This document shows positions 25,553-34,411 of a stretch of DNA of 34,411 nt, piece by piece; position 1 is the first letter of the stretch; every line of letters starts with the position of its first letter. The notes under the pieces are model-generated. The model did no database searches. It saw nothing but the letters and a program-made list of their open reading frames with translations, and was not told the origin of the DNA. Both the position numbers and the translations under genes were made by a program. Origin of the DNA: Pseudomonadota bacterium (lineage in GTDB: Bacteria; Pseudomonadota; Gammaproteobacteria; Pseudomonadales; Pseudomonadaceae); NCBI GenBank assembly GCA_023431055.1, contig JAEYXX010000015.1, forward strand, positions 1 to 34,411, written 5' to 3'.

Positions 25553-26025
25553 GCTTGTTCCTCCAGCTTGTAGTGACCGCTCTTGCCGCCGAGCTTTTCC
25601 AGCAGGCGCACCTGCTCGATGACCATGCCGCGATCCACGGCCTTGCACATGTCATAGATGGTCAGCGCGGCGACGCTGGCGGCAGTCAGTGCTTCCATCT
25701 CGACACCGGTTTGCCCGGACAGTTTGCAACGCGCGGTGATATGCACCGTGTCGTCGCCCTCTGCACTCAGCTCGACCTTGACCCCGGTGAGCATCAGCGG
25801 GTGGCACAGGGGGATCAGGTCGCTGGTTTTCTTTGCGGCCTGGATGCCGGCGATACGCGCTACGGCGAACACATCGCCCTTGGGGTGCTCACCGGCAACG
25901 ATCATCTGCAGGGTGGCGGGCAGCATGCGCACGCGCGCTTCGGCGGTGGCTTCGCGAAAGGTGGTCGCCTTGTCGGTGACATCGACCATATGCGCGCGGC
26001 CTTGGGAATCGAGGTGGGTCAGCAC
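25549..26025 (-). CDS. moaC: Cyclic pyranopterin monophosphate synthase
   Basis: With MoaA it makes the first molybdopterin intermediate from GTP. The 158-aa product has [59 protein letters not shown] and the catalytic lysine segment near its end. The GTG start gives [15 protein letters not shown] and has AGGAG upstream; an ATG farther upstream would cover REP-adjacent sequence and is not supported. No moaA or moaB is in this window. Confidence 0.95.
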   Translation of the reverse strand: MLTHLDSQGRAHMVDVTDKATTFREATAEARVRMLPATLQMIVAGEHPKGDVFAVARIAGIQAAKKTSDLIPLCHPLMLTGVKVELSAEGDDTVHITARCKLSGQTGVEMEALTAASVAALTIYDMCKAVDRGMVIEQVRLLEKLGGKSGHYKLEEQA

Positions 26026-26078
26026 GGGAAAGCTCCTGGCGGGAATCGCTCGATTGTAAACCTGCAGGTCAGGATATC

Positions 26079-26137
26079 GTAGCCCGGATGCAATCCGCGG
26101 CCAGGGTGGCAAAAACCCCGGATTGCATCCGGGCTAC
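26079..26137. repeat. REP-type inverted repeat, family A copy 3
   Basis: GTAGCCCGGATGCAATCCGC and the partner arm CCCCGGATTGCATCCGGGC; same element as at 3959 and 9098, with a longer loop. Confidence 0.85.
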
Positions 26138-26150
26138 AGGCTACGCAACT

Positions 26151-26197
26151 GTAGGAGCGGATTTATCCGCGATCATCGCGGCTGAAGCCGCTCCTAC
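26151..26197. repeat. REP-type repeat, family B
   Basis: GTAGGAGCGGATTTATCCGC followed by GCGGCTGAAGCCGCTCCTAC, the same head-to-head type as at 9169-9251. Confidence 0.8.
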
Positions 26198-26219
26198 GGG
26201 ACCTGTGGCGATGCAGACT

Positions 26220-26249
26220 AAAACGCCCCGGCTCTTGCGAGCAGGGGCG
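26220..26249 (-). terminator. Terminator of the PhoH gene
   Basis: Hairpin CGCCCC-G-GCTC / GAGC-A-GGGGCG with a four-base loop; on the minus strand it runs into TTTTAGT. Confidence 0.7.
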
Positions 26250-26269
26250 CCTGTTTAACGGCCCGAGGG

Positions 26270-27661
26270 TTACATGTGGCTTTCCGCGTACTCGGCGAGG
26301 ATCGAGCGCGGTACGCCTTGCAGGGTGATATGAACGCCGTGCGGGAAGTCCTTGAAGCGTTCGGTGAGGTAGGTCAGGCCCGAGCTCGGCGCTGACAGGT
26401 AAGGGGTGTCGATCTGTGCCAGGTTGCCCAGACAGACCACCTTCGAGCCGCTGCCGGCACGGGTGATGATGGTCTTCATCTGGTGCGGGGTGAGGTTCTG
26501 ACACTCGTCGATGAGGATCAGGCTCTGCTGGAAGCTGCGCCCGCGGATGTAGTTCAGCGACTTAAATTGCAGCGGCACCTTCTGCAGGATGTAGTCGACG
26601 CTGCCGTGGGTGCTCTCGTCCTCCATGTGCAGCGCCTCGAGGTTGTCGGTAATCGCGCCGAGCCAGGGCTCCATCTTCTCCGCCTCGGTGCCGGGCAGAA
26701 AGCCGATTTCCTGATCCAGCCCCTGCACGCTGCGGGTAGCGATGATCCTCCGGTATCGCTTGCTGACCATGGTCTGCTCGATGGCCGCGGCCAGCGCCAG
26801 GATGGTCTTGCCGGAGCCGGCGGCGCCGGACAGATTGACCAGGTGGATGTCCGGGTCGAGCAGTGCGAACAGCGCCAGCGCCTGGTGGATGTCGCGCGGT
26901 TTCAGGCCCCAGGCTTCCTGATGCAGCAGCGGCTCCTGATGCATGTCGAGGATCACCAGCTCGTCGCCCTTGATGGCCTTGATCCAGCCGACGAAGCCCT
27001 GCTCATCGAGGATGAACTCGTTGACGTGTACCGCCGGCAAGTTGTCGATCAGCTGCACGCGATGCCAGGTGCGGCCATGGTCCTGGCGGGTATCGACCTT
27101 GCTCACGCGGTCCCAGAACGAGCCGGGCATGTCGTGGTAGCCCTTCGACAACAGCGAGACGTCATCGACCAGTTGGTCGGTGTGATAGTCCTCGGCGTCG
27201 ATCCCGCAAGCGCGCGCTTTCAGGCGCATGTTGATGTCCTTGGTCACCAGCACCACGGACAGCCCGGGGTTACGTGACTTCAGTTCCACCAACTGGTTGA
27301 TGATCTTGTTGTCGTTGAGGGTTTCCGGCAGCCAGGTGACCGGCGCGGCGCTTTTGCTCATGAGGATGGACAGTCGCCCGCAGGGACCGCTCTTGCCGCG
27401 CTGGATAGGTACGCCGTACTCGACGTCCTCGGGTTCGGCACCGGCGAGAATCTGATCGATCAGGCGGATGGCCTGGCGACATTCAGCTGCGACGCCGTGC
27501 TTGCCGGACTTCAGCTTGTCGAGTTCCTCCAACACCGTCATCGGGATGGCGACGTGGTGTTCTTCGAAGTTGAGCAAGGCGTTGGGATCGTGAATCAGAA
27601 CATTGGTGTCGAGGGCGTAGAGGGTTGGAGCGGTGGGCTTGGAGCGTCCGTGGTCATCCAT
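26270..27661 (-). CDS. PIN-domain/PhoH-family ATPase
   Basis: A 463-aa protein joining an N-terminal PIN nuclease-like domain to a PhoH ATPase. PIN residues: YALDTNVLIHDP, TVLEELDKLK and VVLVTKDINMRLKA, with acidic positions kept. PhoH residues: Walker A GAAGSGKTILALA and Walker B SLILIDECQNLTP, followed by GSKVVCLGNLAQID. Homologues act in RNA handling as PIN-coupled ATPases, so an RNA substrate is likely but not shown. It is transcribed alone toward a terminator. Confidence 0.9.
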   Translation of the reverse strand: MDDHGRSKPTAPTLYALDTNVLIHDPNALLNFEEHHVAIPMTVLEELDKLKSGKHGVAAECRQAIRLIDQILAGAEPEDVEYGVPIQRGKSGPCGRLSILMSKSAAPVTWLPETLNDNKIINQLVELKSRNPGLSVVLVTKDINMRLKARACGIDAEDYHTDQLVDDVSLLSKGYHDMPGSFWDRVSKVDTRQDHGRTWHRVQLIDNLPAVHVNEFILDEQGFVGWIKAIKGDELVILDMHQEPLLHQEAWGLKPRDIHQALALFALLDPDIHLVNLSGAAGSGKTILALAAAIEQTMVSKRYRRIIATRSVQGLDQEIGFLPGTEAEKMEPWLGAITDNLEALHMEDESTHGSVDYILQKVPLQFKSLNYIRGRSFQQSLILIDECQNLTPHQMKTIITRAGSGSKVVCLGNLAQIDTPYLSAPSSGLTYLTERFKDFPHGVHITLQGVPRSILAEYAESHM

Positions 27662-28154
27662 ACTCGGTCACCTTCTTGTAGTAGCCAGGCGACGCAATAC
27701 CAGGGCGGTGCTGCGCCGGACAGAGACCGCCGATTTTTCAGATCGGGGCCGAAAGGTGGCAAGCAAGGTGAGGGCCAATGGCCGCCACCTGTCTGCAGGT
27801 TTCGGCGGTCTTGCTTTTTTATTACTCCAATTCACATGACAGAAAAACGTTTTTTTTCTGGCATGCAGTTTTATTTGCACGGGCGACAGATAACGCTTGG
27901 CGTGCCGCTGGCGCCCCGTTACAGTCCGAAGTCCTACCTGCTTCAACCCGCTTCGCTTACCGCCCTCACTTGCAGCACGTCGCGCCATTCAGGTGCAGGT
28001 AACGCTTCGCCCCTGATCATTGCTGGCAACCGCTTCGCGAGCAGAGCTCGCTCCTACAACAGCAGCGCCTCGGTTCCTCTCAATCACCGCGATAGGTGGT
28101 CTTGCCGAATCCCGGCCTCTAGAATCGCCATCACGCTTTCTGGAGACCTTGCAC
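27662..28154. other. Intergenic stretch between phoH and yaaA
   Basis: About 490 bases between divergent genes. I see no credible gene. It must hold both promoters. A partial REP arm (TTCGCGAGCAGAGCTCGCTC, 28033-28052) is the only repeat noted. Confidence 0.6.
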
Positions 28155-28934
28155 ATGCTGATGGTGATTTCACCGGCCAAGACCCTCGACTACGAGACCC
28201 CGCCCGCCACCCCGCGCTTCACCCAACCCGAACACCTCGACCACGCCCAGGAGCTGATCGAGCAGCTGCGCGACTTCAGCCCGGCGCAGATCGCCGAGCT
28301 GATGGGCCTGTCGGACAAGCTCGCCGGCCTCAACGCCGCTCGCTTTGGCAGCTGGGAGCGACCATTCAACCCATCCAACGCCAAGCAGGCACTGCTCGCA
28401 TTCAAGGGTGACGTCTACACCGGGCTGAATGCCGAGGATTTCTCCGAAGACGATTTCGACTTTGCCCAGGCCCACCTGCGCATGCTGTCGGGCCTGTACG
28501 GCGTGCTGCGCCCGCTGGATCTGATGCAGGCGTATCGCCTGGAAATGGGCACCAAGCTGGCCAACGGCCGCGGCAAGGACCTGTACGCCTTCTGGGGTGA
28601 GCGCATCAGTGGCTGGCTGAACGAGGCACTGGCCGCCCAAGGCGACGACGTACTGCTCAACCTGGCATCCAACGAATACTTCGGCGCGGTCAAGCGCAAG
28701 GCGTTGAACGCGCGCATCATCGATACTGAGTTCAAGGACCTGAAGAACGGCCAGTACAAGATCATCAGCTTCTATGCCAAGAAGGCCCGTGGCCTGATGG
28801 CGCGCTACGTGATCAAGGAACGCCTGAGCAACCCCGAAGGCCTGAAGGATTTCAACTATCAGGGCTACCGTTACTCGGCCGAGCATTCCAAGTCGGATAG
28901 CCTGGTTTTCCTGCGCGACCAACCGCAGGACTGA
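28155..28934 (+). CDS. yaaA: Peroxide stress protein YaaA
   Basis: DUF328-family protein, 259 aa, which protects against peroxide damage by limiting free iron in E. coli. Family blocks: [12 protein letters not shown] at the start, [38 protein letters not shown] in the middle and [20 protein letters not shown] sequence near the end (here [16 protein letters not shown]). TGGAGACC lies nine bases before the ATG. Confidence 0.94.
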   Translation: MLMVISPAKTLDYETPPATPRFTQPEHLDHAQELIEQLRDFSPAQIAELMGLSDKLAGLNAARFGSWERPFNPSNAKQALLAFKGDVYTGLNAEDFSEDDFDFAQAHLRMLSGLYGVLRPLDLMQAYRLEMGTKLANGRGKDLYAFWGERISGWLNEALAAQGDDVLLNLASNEYFGAVKRKALNARIIDTEFKDLKNGQYKIISFYAKKARGLMARYVIKERLSNPEGLKDFNYQGYRYSAEHSKSDSLVFLRDQPQD

Positions 28935-28946
28935 TCGCCAAACCGA

Positions 28947-28987
28947 TCGAACCCATGCACCGCTCATCGGTTACTGCATGGGTTCGA
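28947..28987. repeat. 13-bp inverted repeat downstream of yaaA
   Basis: TCGAACCCATGCA at 28947-28959 and its exact complement at 28975-28987 with a 15-base loop. It starts 13 bases after the yaaA stop codon. It lacks a T-run, so it is not a standard terminator. Confidence 0.7.
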
Positions 28988-29145
28988 CCGCTGCACTGAA
29001 CGACACCCTACCTCCCCTTTCCGCATCCCACCTGTCGCCTCGCTACGCGCCGAGCGCTGCGCCTGGCAAAAATTCCCTCGCCGTTGCGTTTGATTCTCAA
29101 AAACCTGCTTGGCATCACAGTTTCAGCGCGATCGCACTTCCTGCA

Positions 29146-29173
29146 GAACTTATTACGTCACTTAGTTATCGGA
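29146..29173 (+). promoter_or_regulatory. AlgU (sigma-22)-like promoter, distal
   Basis: GAACTT-N17-TCGGA matches the sigma-E/AlgU form GAACTT-N16/17-TCtgA. It would give a leader of about 470 bases before algD. Confidence 0.4.
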
Positions 29174-29272
29174 TAGTTTCGCGTTAGTTAACTCGCCGAG
29201 TGCCATCATGCATTTTGCAACTTGCCACTATATTGCGATCAAATTAGCCGTTCAGCTCCGGTTCAGCTTCAG

Positions 29273-29281
29273 GACGAACGG
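29273..29281 (-). promoter_or_regulatory. AlgR core binding site
   Basis: GACGAACGG, the exact complement of the AlgR core CCGTTCGTC. It ends four bases before the -35 box of the proximal AlgU-like promoter, similar to the promoter-proximal AlgR site of P. aeruginosa algD. Confidence 0.55.
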
Positions 29282-29284
29282 TAG

Positions 29285-29312
29285 GAACTATCCGAAAGTG
29301 CCGCCACTCATA
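29285..29312 (+). promoter_or_regulatory. AlgU (sigma-22)-like promoter, proximal, likely algD promoter
   Basis: GAACTA-N17-TCATA. The -35 box is slightly off consensus, but the spacing and the flanking AlgR site favour it. The predicted leader of about 335 bases is close to the long leader known for P. aeruginosa algD. Confidence 0.5.
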
Positions 29313-29489
29313 CAGCCCGTAACACATTTCAATACATAACTTTCCGTCAACTGAACCTGCCTGATAGCGGATTGACTTCCGCCAGACAGCTTCGCCCAGA
29401 GAAAAGTTGGTGTAGTTCAAAGGGAGACCCAAACAACCTGCAAGAGTACCGAAACAGAGACCTCGCACGAGGTTAAAGCGACAACATCA

Positions 29490-29615
29490 AAGGGCCACCT
29501 TATATATAAAGGCCCGCACTCGGTGCCAATTCAGGCACCACTCTCTACTCATGCCTGAATGAACTTGCTCTTATTTGAAAAGCAAGTTTCCGGACTAGTT
29601 TTGGCCAAAAGGCCA
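29490..29615 (+). promoter_or_regulatory. Hairpin-rich algD leader with competing stems
   Basis: GGTGCC-AATTCA-GGCACC at 29522-29539 competes with ATTCAGGCA/TGCCTGAAT at 29529-29560 for the same bases. Then follow AACTTGCT/AGCAAGTT at 29562-29588 and TGGCC-AAAA-GGCCA at 29602-29615. ACGGACGAGG just before the start codon contains a GGA next to the ribosome site, as RsmA/CsrA sites do. Confidence 0.5.
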
Positions 29616-29652
29616 GTATTTGAAACTGCATCGAACGGACGAGGTGAATACC

Positions 29653-30963
29653 ATGCGAATCAGTATCTTCGGTTTAGGTTATGTGGGTGCCGTTTGTGCC
29701 GGCTGTTTGTCGGCACGGGGTCACGACGTGATTGGCGTGGATATCTCCGCGAACAAGATCGACCTGATTAACAACGGCAAATCGCCCATCGTCGAGCCGG
29801 GCCTGGAAGAACTGCTACAACAGGGCCTGCGTCAGGGTCGTCTGCGTGGCACCACCGACGTCGCCGCTGCCGTTCTGGAGAGCGATGTGTCGTTCATCTG
29901 CGTCGGCACCCCGAGCAAGAAGAACGGCGACCTGGAGCTGAACTACATCGAAGGCGTGTGCCGCGAGATCGGCATGGCCATGCGCGACAAGAACGAGCGC
30001 CACACCGTGGTGGTACGCAGCACCGTGCTGCCGGGCACCGCGAAGAACGTGGTACTGCCGATTCTCGAAGACTGCTCGGGCAAGAAGGCCGGCGTCGATT
30101 TCGGCCTGGCGGTGAACCCCGAGTTCCTGCGTGAAAGCACCGCGATCAAGGACTACGACTTCCCGCCGATGACCGTCATCGGTGAGCTGGACAAGGCCTC
30201 CGGCGACCTGCTGGAAAGCATCTACAGCGAGCTCGACGCACCGATCATCCGCAAGGACATCGAAGTCGCCGAGATGATCAAGTACACCTGCAACGTCTGG
30301 CACGCGGCCAAGGTCACCTTCGCCAACGAGATCGGCAACATCGCCAAGGCAGTCGGCGTCGATGGCCGCGAAGTGATGGACGTGGTCTGCCAGGATCACA
30401 AGCTCAACCTCTCCAAGTACTACATGAAGCCCGGCTTCGCCTTCGGCGGTTCCTGCCTGCCCAAGGATGTGCGCGCGCTGAACTACCGCGCCAGCAGCCT
30501 GGACGTGGAAGCCCCGCTGATCGGCTCGCTGATGCGCAGCAACGCCGCCCAGGTGCAGAAGGCCTTCGACATCATCGCCAGCCATGACTCGCGCAAGGTC
30601 GCCCTGCTCGGCCTGAGCTTCAAGGCCGGTACCGATGACCTGCGCGAAAGCCCACAGGTGGAACTGGCCGAGATGCTGATCGGCAAGGGCTTCGACCTGA
30701 GCATCTACGACCGCAACGTCGAGTACGCCCGCGTGCATGGCGCCAACAAGGACTACATCGAGTCGAAGATCCCGCACGTCTCCTCGCTGCTCAACAGCGA
30801 TCTGGAAGAAGTGGTGGCGAAGGCCGACATCATCGTCCTGGGCAACAGCGATGAGCGCTTCGCCAAGCTGGCCGAGCAGGCGCCGAGCGGCAAGCGCGTG
30901 ATCGACCTGGTCGGTTTCATGCCCCACGCCAGCAATGGCGTGGCCGAAGGCATCTGCTGGTAA
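29653..30963 (+). CDS. algD: GDP-mannose 6-dehydrogenase
   Basis: Committed step of alginate synthesis: oxidises GDP-mannose to GDP-mannuronate with NAD. The 436-aa product has the length of P. aeruginosa AlgD. It has the NAD-binding [11 protein letters not shown] at residues 8-18 and catalytic Cys268 in [21 protein letters not shown] precedes the ATG; an open frame upstream is ignored because the protein clearly begins [12 protein letters not shown]. First gene of the alginate operon. Confidence 0.98.
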   Translation: MRISIFGLGYVGAVCAGCLSARGHDVIGVDISANKIDLINNGKSPIVEPGLEELLQQGLRQGRLRGTTDVAAAVLESDVSFICVGTPSKKNGDLELNYIEGVCREIGMAMRDKNERHTVVVRSTVLPGTAKNVVLPILEDCSGKKAGVDFGLAVNPEFLRESTAIKDYDFPPMTVIGELDKASGDLLESIYSELDAPIIRKDIEVAEMIKYTCNVWHAAKVTFANEIGNIAKAVGVDGREVMDVVCQDHKLNLSKYYMKPGFAFGGSCLPKDVRALNYRASSLDVEAPLIGSLMRSNAAQVQKAFDIIASHDSRKVALLGLSFKAGTDDLRESPQVELAEMLIGKGFDLSIYDRNVEYARVHGANKDYIESKIPHVSSLLNSDLEEVVAKADIIVLGNSDERFAKLAEQAPSGKRVIDLVGFMPHASNGVAEGICW

Positions 30964-31013
30964 GGCCCGAGCGTACCTGCACGCCCAGCGCGTGCAGGTA
31001 TGCGGAGACGCAA

Positions 31014-32495
31014 ATGGACAAGCTCAAGAACGGCCTCAACCAAGCCAGTGGCTGGATGCTCTATCTCAGCTTGCTGATGCTCCTGGCGCTGGCGCTGCCG
31101 CGGTCGGTGTTCGATCCCGACTCGCGACACTTCCTGCTGCTGATCGGCATCGTCGGCATCTGGCGTTATTCCATGGGTGCCATGCACTTCGTGCGTGGCT
31201 GCCTGTTCCTTTACCTGGTGTACCCCTGGTACCGCCGCAAGGTTACAAAACTCGGCAAGGACGCCGACCCCTCTCATGTGTTCCTGCTGGTCACCAGCTT
31301 TCGCATCGAGGCACTGACCACTGCCATGGTCTACCGCTCGGTGATTCGCGAAGCCATCGACTGCGGCTACCCGACCACGGTGGTGTGCTCGATCGTCGAG
31401 CTCTCCGATGAGCTGCTGATCAAGAACCTCTGGACTCAGGCCGAACCGCCGGCGCACGTTACCCTGGACATCGTGCGCATTCCCGGCACCGGTAAACGTG
31501 ACGGCCTAGCCCACGGTTTCCGCGCCATTTCCCGGCAGATGCCGGACCGCGATGCGGTGGTGGCGGTGATCGACGGCGACACCGTGCTCGAACCTGAAGT
31601 GGTCCGTAAATGCGTGCCCTGGTTCAAGCTCTTCCCTAATGTCGGCGGGCTGACCACCAACGAGTTCTGCGAGGTACGCGGCAGCTACCTGATGAGCGAA
31701 TGGCACAAGCTGCGCTTCGCCCAGCGCCACCTCAACATGTGCTCGATGGCGCTCTCCAAGCGCGTGCTGACCATGACCGGGCGCATGTCGGTGTTCCGCG
31801 CCAGCGTGGTGACCGATCCGGAGTTCATCCGCGACGTCGAAGCCGACCACCTCGAGCACTGGCGCCTGGGTCGTTTCCAGTTCCTCACCGGTGACGACAA
31901 GTCCAGCTGGTACAGCCTGATGCGCCTGGGCTACGACACCTTCTACGTGCCGGACGCCGCCATCAACACGGTCGAGCACCCGCCGGAGAAGAGCTTCATC
32001 AAGGCCAGCCGCAAGCTGATGTTCCGCTGGTATGGCAACAACCTGCGGCAGAATTCGCGCGCCCTGCGCCTGGGCCTGGGTCGCCTCGGCGCCTTCACCA
32101 CCCTGGTGTTGTTCGACCAGCGCGTGTCGATGTGGACCTGCCTGCTGGGCCTGTGCGTGGCGATCATCGCCAGCCTCAAGTACAGCGTGATGTATCTGCT
32201 GATCTACCTGCTGTGGATCGGCACCACGCGGCTGATCCTGACTCTGCTGCTGATGCTCTCCGGGCATCGCATCGGCCCGGCCTACCCGGCGCTGCTCTAT
32301 TACAACCAGATCGTCGGGGCCATGGTGAAGATCTACGTGTTCTTCCGCCTCGACCAACAGTCCTGGACGCGCCAGAACACCAAGCTCAACCGCGGCCTGT
32401 CCAGCTTCGCCAACTGGTTCAACAGCTGGTCGTCGCGTGCCATGACTTTCTCTGCTGCCTCCGTCTTCATCGCCGCGCTGCTGGCGCTGGTATGA
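31014..32495 (+). CDS. alg8: Mannuronan synthase catalytic subunit
   Basis: Inner-membrane GT2 glycosyltransferase that polymerises GDP-mannuronate. The 493-aa product has N-terminal membrane helices ([25 protein letters not shown]), the donor-binding D-x-D Asp187/Asp189 in VIDGDT, the GDDK acceptor motif with Asp294/Asp295, the RW of [10 protein letters not shown], and C-terminal helices. It is numbered one residue below the P. aeruginosa enzyme. Works with Alg44 directly downstream. Confidence 0.97.
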   Translation: MDKLKNGLNQASGWMLYLSLLMLLALALPRSVFDPDSRHFLLLIGIVGIWRYSMGAMHFVRGCLFLYLVYPWYRRKVTKLGKDADPSHVFLLVTSFRIEALTTAMVYRSVIREAIDCGYPTTVVCSIVELSDELLIKNLWTQAEPPAHVTLDIVRIPGTGKRDGLAHGFRAISRQMPDRDAVVAVIDGDTVLEPEVVRKCVPWFKLFPNVGGLTTNEFCEVRGSYLMSEWHKLRFAQRHLNMCSMALSKRVLTMTGRMSVFRASVVTDPEFIRDVEADHLEHWRLGRFQFLTGDDKSSWYSLMRLGYDTFYVPDAAINTVEHPPEKSFIKASRKLMFRWYGNNLRQNSRALRLGLGRLGAFTTLVLFDQRVSMWTCLLGLCVAIIASLKYSVMYLLIYLLWIGTTRLILTLLLMLSGHRIGPAYPALLYYNQIVGAMVKIYVFFRLDQQSWTRQNTKLNRGLSSFANWFNSWSSRAMTFSAASVFIAALLALV

Positions 32496-32521
32496 CCCTA
32501 CTCGAATAGGAATTAGCCACC

Positions 32522-33685
32522 ATGAACTCCGTCGCCAATCACAACGTCGTCCATGAGTCCGAGGCCCAGCGCCAGCACGCACGCGTCAAGCTGCCAGGGC
32601 GTTTGCGCTTCACCAATGCCAAGGGCGAGCGCATCGATGCTCGCCTGCAGGACATCTCTGCCGGCGGCTTCAGCTTCACCAACGAAAAGACCTCGCACAA
32701 GGTCGGGGACTTCCATCGCGGCCAACTGCAGTTCCAGCTCGACAGCCTGGTGCTGGGTCTGGACGTCGAGTTCCAGGTCAACTCGGTACAGCCGGAGCAC
32801 AACCGCATCGGCTGCCAGTTCCACGGCCTCGGCGCACGCGAAGCTGCCGCCCTGCGCCACCTGATCAGCGCCCACCTGGCCGGTGAGCTGGTCAACGTCG
32901 GCGAGGTGCTGCATATCCTGCAGCGCGACAACTTCACCAAGGCGCGCAAGAACGGCGCCGGCGGTGGCATGGGCATGTTCGGCCGCCTGCGCGCCGTGAC
33001 CTTCAGCGCCGCGATCTTCGTGATCGGTCTGGCCGCCTTCGGTTACATCGGCAAGTCGATCTACGGCCTGTACTTCGTCACCCACGCCCAGTCGGCGCAG
33101 ATCAGCCTGCCGGCGCTGCAAGTGACCATGCCGCGTGAAGGCAGCGTGCAGAGCCTGGCGCAGCCCGATGGCATCGTCGAGAAAGGCGCGCCGATCGCCA
33201 CCTTCACCACCAGCATGCTGGAAATGCTCAAGGGCCACCTGGGTGACGATCAGCTCGAACCAAGCCAGATCGAAGCGCTGTTCGCCCGCGAGATGCAAGG
33301 CACCCTGACCAGCCCGTGCAACTGCAAGATCGCCCGCCAGCTGGTGGCCGACGGTCAGTTCGCCAGCAAGGGTGACGTGATCTTCGAACTGGTGCCGCAG
33401 GACGGCGTGGCCACCGTCAGCGCCAGCTTCCCCTACCGCCACCTGGAACAGGCACGCCCCGGTACCCCGGTGACCTTCAAGGTGGCCGGCGAAGACCAGG
33501 CGCGTCACGGCGAGATCGTCAGCAGCGCCCTGCATGACGGCGGCCTGAGCTCGGACATCCGCGTGGTGATCAAGCCGCAAGACGTGCTGCCGGCCAGCCT
33601 CGCCGGGCAACCGGTGGATGTGGTCATCGACCGTGGCCCGTCGCTGTTCGGCCTGGTCGATCAAGCCGTCGCGGCAGGTCGATAA
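32522..33685 (+). CDS. alg44: Alginate co-polymerase, c-di-GMP receptor Alg44
   Basis: Activates Alg8 on binding cyclic di-GMP. The 387-aa product has a cytosolic PilZ domain with Arg17 and Arg21 (RQHAR) and Asp44/Ser46 (DISAGG), the same ligand residues and numbers as in P. aeruginosa. One membrane helix follows at about 158-178 (AVTFSAAIFVIGLAAFGYIG), then a periplasmic membrane-fusion-like domain (QISLPALQVTMPREGSVQSL; IVEKGAPIATF). AATAGGAATT precedes the ATG. Confidence 0.97.
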   Translation: MNSVANHNVVHESEAQRQHARVKLPGRLRFTNAKGERIDARLQDISAGGFSFTNEKTSHKVGDFHRGQLQFQLDSLVLGLDVEFQVNSVQPEHNRIGCQFHGLGAREAAALRHLISAHLAGELVNVGEVLHILQRDNFTKARKNGAGGGMGMFGRLRAVTFSAAIFVIGLAAFGYIGKSIYGLYFVTHAQSAQISLPALQVTMPREGSVQSLAQPDGIVEKGAPIATFTTSMLEMLKGHLGDDQLEPSQIEALFAREMQGTLTSPCNCKIARQLVADGQFASKGDVIFELVPQDGVATVSASFPYRHLEQARPGTPVTFKVAGEDQARHGEIVSSALHDGGLSSDIRVVIKPQDVLPASLAGQPVDVVIDRGPSLFGLVDQAVAAGR

Positions 33686-33695
33686 GGAGATCGCC

Positions 33696-34411
33696 GTGAG
33701 CATGCCCCTTCTTCGCCCTGCCCTGCTCGGCCTCGCCGTCAGCGCCACGCTGGCCGGTTGCGCCGGCCTGCCGGATGAGCGCCTGGCGCGTGAAGCCCTG
33801 CAGAGCGGCGACCAACAGACGGCCGAATGGCATTTCCGCCAGCTCGCCGAAATGGGCTACAGCGACGCGCAGATCGGCCTGGCCGACATCTACGCCGCCA
33901 ATGGCCAGACCCAGGATCTGGATGAGGCCGAGCGCATCTACCGTCAGGCCCTCGACGGCTCACCGCGCGCCAAGGCGCGCCTCGGCAAGCTGCTGGCGCG
34001 CAAGCCCGGCAGCAGCCTAGCCGAGCGCCAGGAGGCCGCCGAGCTGCTGGAGAGCGCAGCGCAGGCTCACGAGCCCAGTGCGCTGCTGCCGCTGACCGAA
34101 CTCTACCTGTTCTACCCACAGGACTTCCCCGCCATGAACCTTGCGCAACGTATCCAAGACTGGCGCCAGCAGGGTCTGCCCCAGGCAGAACTGGCGCAGA
34201 TTCTTCTGTACCGCACCGATGGCACCTACGACCAGCACCTGGGCGAGATCGAGCGTATCTGCCAGGCGCGCCTGGCCAGCAACGACGCGTGCTACGCCGA
34301 ACTGGCCACCGTGTACCAGAAGCAGAACCGCGAAGACGACCGTCAGGCGCTGATCGAGCAACTGCTGGCGGGCTACCGCGCTGGCATCGTTTCGCCCAAC
34401 CAGGTCGAGTC
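33696..34411 (+). CDS. algK: Alginate export lipoprotein AlgK (partial, runs off the end)
   Basis: TPR/Sel1-like outer-membrane lipoprotein that helps assemble the AlgE pore and guards the polymer in the periplasm. 238 codons are present and the rest lies beyond the window. Lipobox TLAGC with lipidated Cys22. Repeats: LAEMGYSDAQIGLADIYAANGQ and YRQALDGSPRAKARLGKLLA. The GTG start has AAGGAG six bases upstream; an ATG two codons later is less well spaced. Confidence 0.94.
   Translation, partial: MSMPLLRPALLGLAVSATLAGCAGLPDERLAREALQSGDQQTAEWHFRQLAEMGYSDAQIGLADIYAANGQTQDLDEAERIYRQALDGSPRAKARLGKLLARKPGSSLAERQEAAELLESAAQAHEPSALLPLTELYLFYPQDFPAMNLAQRIQDWRQQGLPQAELAQILLYRTDGTYDQHLGEIERICQARLASNDACYAELATVYQKQNREDDRQALIEQLLAGYRAGIVSPNQVE

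Noticed and set aside
29020..29120. CCGTTGCGTTTG near 29080 as a second AlgR site
   Set aside because: It differs from CCGTTCGTC by an insertion and is not convincing by eye.
29244..29468. Open frame of about 74 codons on the minus strand in the algD leader
   Set aside because: It needs a GTG start without a ribosome site, shows no family similarity I know, and lies over the algD promoter and leader.

Overview
The window looks like a Pseudomonas chromosome: GC-rich, long same-strand operons, several copies of Pseudomonas-type REP inverted repeats, and a gene order (pagL-murI-moeB-prmC-prfA-hemA / TPR lipoprotein-lolB-ispE-tRNA-Gln-prs-rplY-pth-ychF ... tRNA-Met) that I recognise from the P. 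aeruginosa PA4661-PA4673.1 region. In PAO1 the alginate operon lies elsewhere, so its presence about 10 kb downstream suggests another Pseudomonas lineage (my guess is the mendocina/oleovorans type). No species call is possible from the sequence alone.

Region 1 (1-13970) is core housekeeping. It holds a LysR regulator, the lipid A deacylase PagL, and a leftward operon for heme (hemA), translation termination (prfA and its methylase prmC), sulfur-carrier activation (moeB) and peptidoglycan precursor (murI). Divergently come a TPR lipoprotein with lolB, then ispE, two tRNA-Gln genes, prs, rplY, pth and ychF, closed by a terminator at 13941-13970.

Region 2 (about 13971-19912) is an accessory insertion between ychF and tRNA-Met. 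It opens with an AT-rich reverse transcriptase gene preceded by a strongly structured, promoter-bearing noncoding stretch and followed, with an 11-base overlap, by a protein with two membrane helices. Together these look like a retron with a two-transmembrane effector, the layout known from the anti-phage retron Ec48. Next come a phage-type switch (small repressor-like protein divergent from a BRO-N protein) and a run of toxin-antitoxin loci in different states of decay: an intact Phd/RelE pair, a ribbon-helix-helix antitoxin fragment, an intact HigBA pair, a HigA antitoxin whose toxin survives only as a C-terminal tail, and an orphan YhfG/FicA antitoxin whose inhibitory glutamate is changed to alanine. 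No integrase, transposase or attC site was found.

Region 3 (19913-28934) is ordinary chromosome: tRNA-Met, small membrane and lipoproteins, a DMT-family exporter, a 5'-nucleotidase-type metallophosphatase, molybdopterin synthesis genes moaC-moaD-moaE, a PIN-PhoH protein and the peroxide-stress protein YaaA.

Region 4 (28935-34411) starts the alginate operon: a 700-base regulatory stretch with two AlgU (sigma-22)-like promoters, an exact AlgR core site and a hairpin-rich leader, then algD, alg8, alg44 and the first part of algK, which runs off the end. AlgD makes GDP-mannuronate. Alg8 polymerises it at the inner membrane, under c-di-GMP control through Alg44. AlgK helps carry the polymer to the outer membrane.
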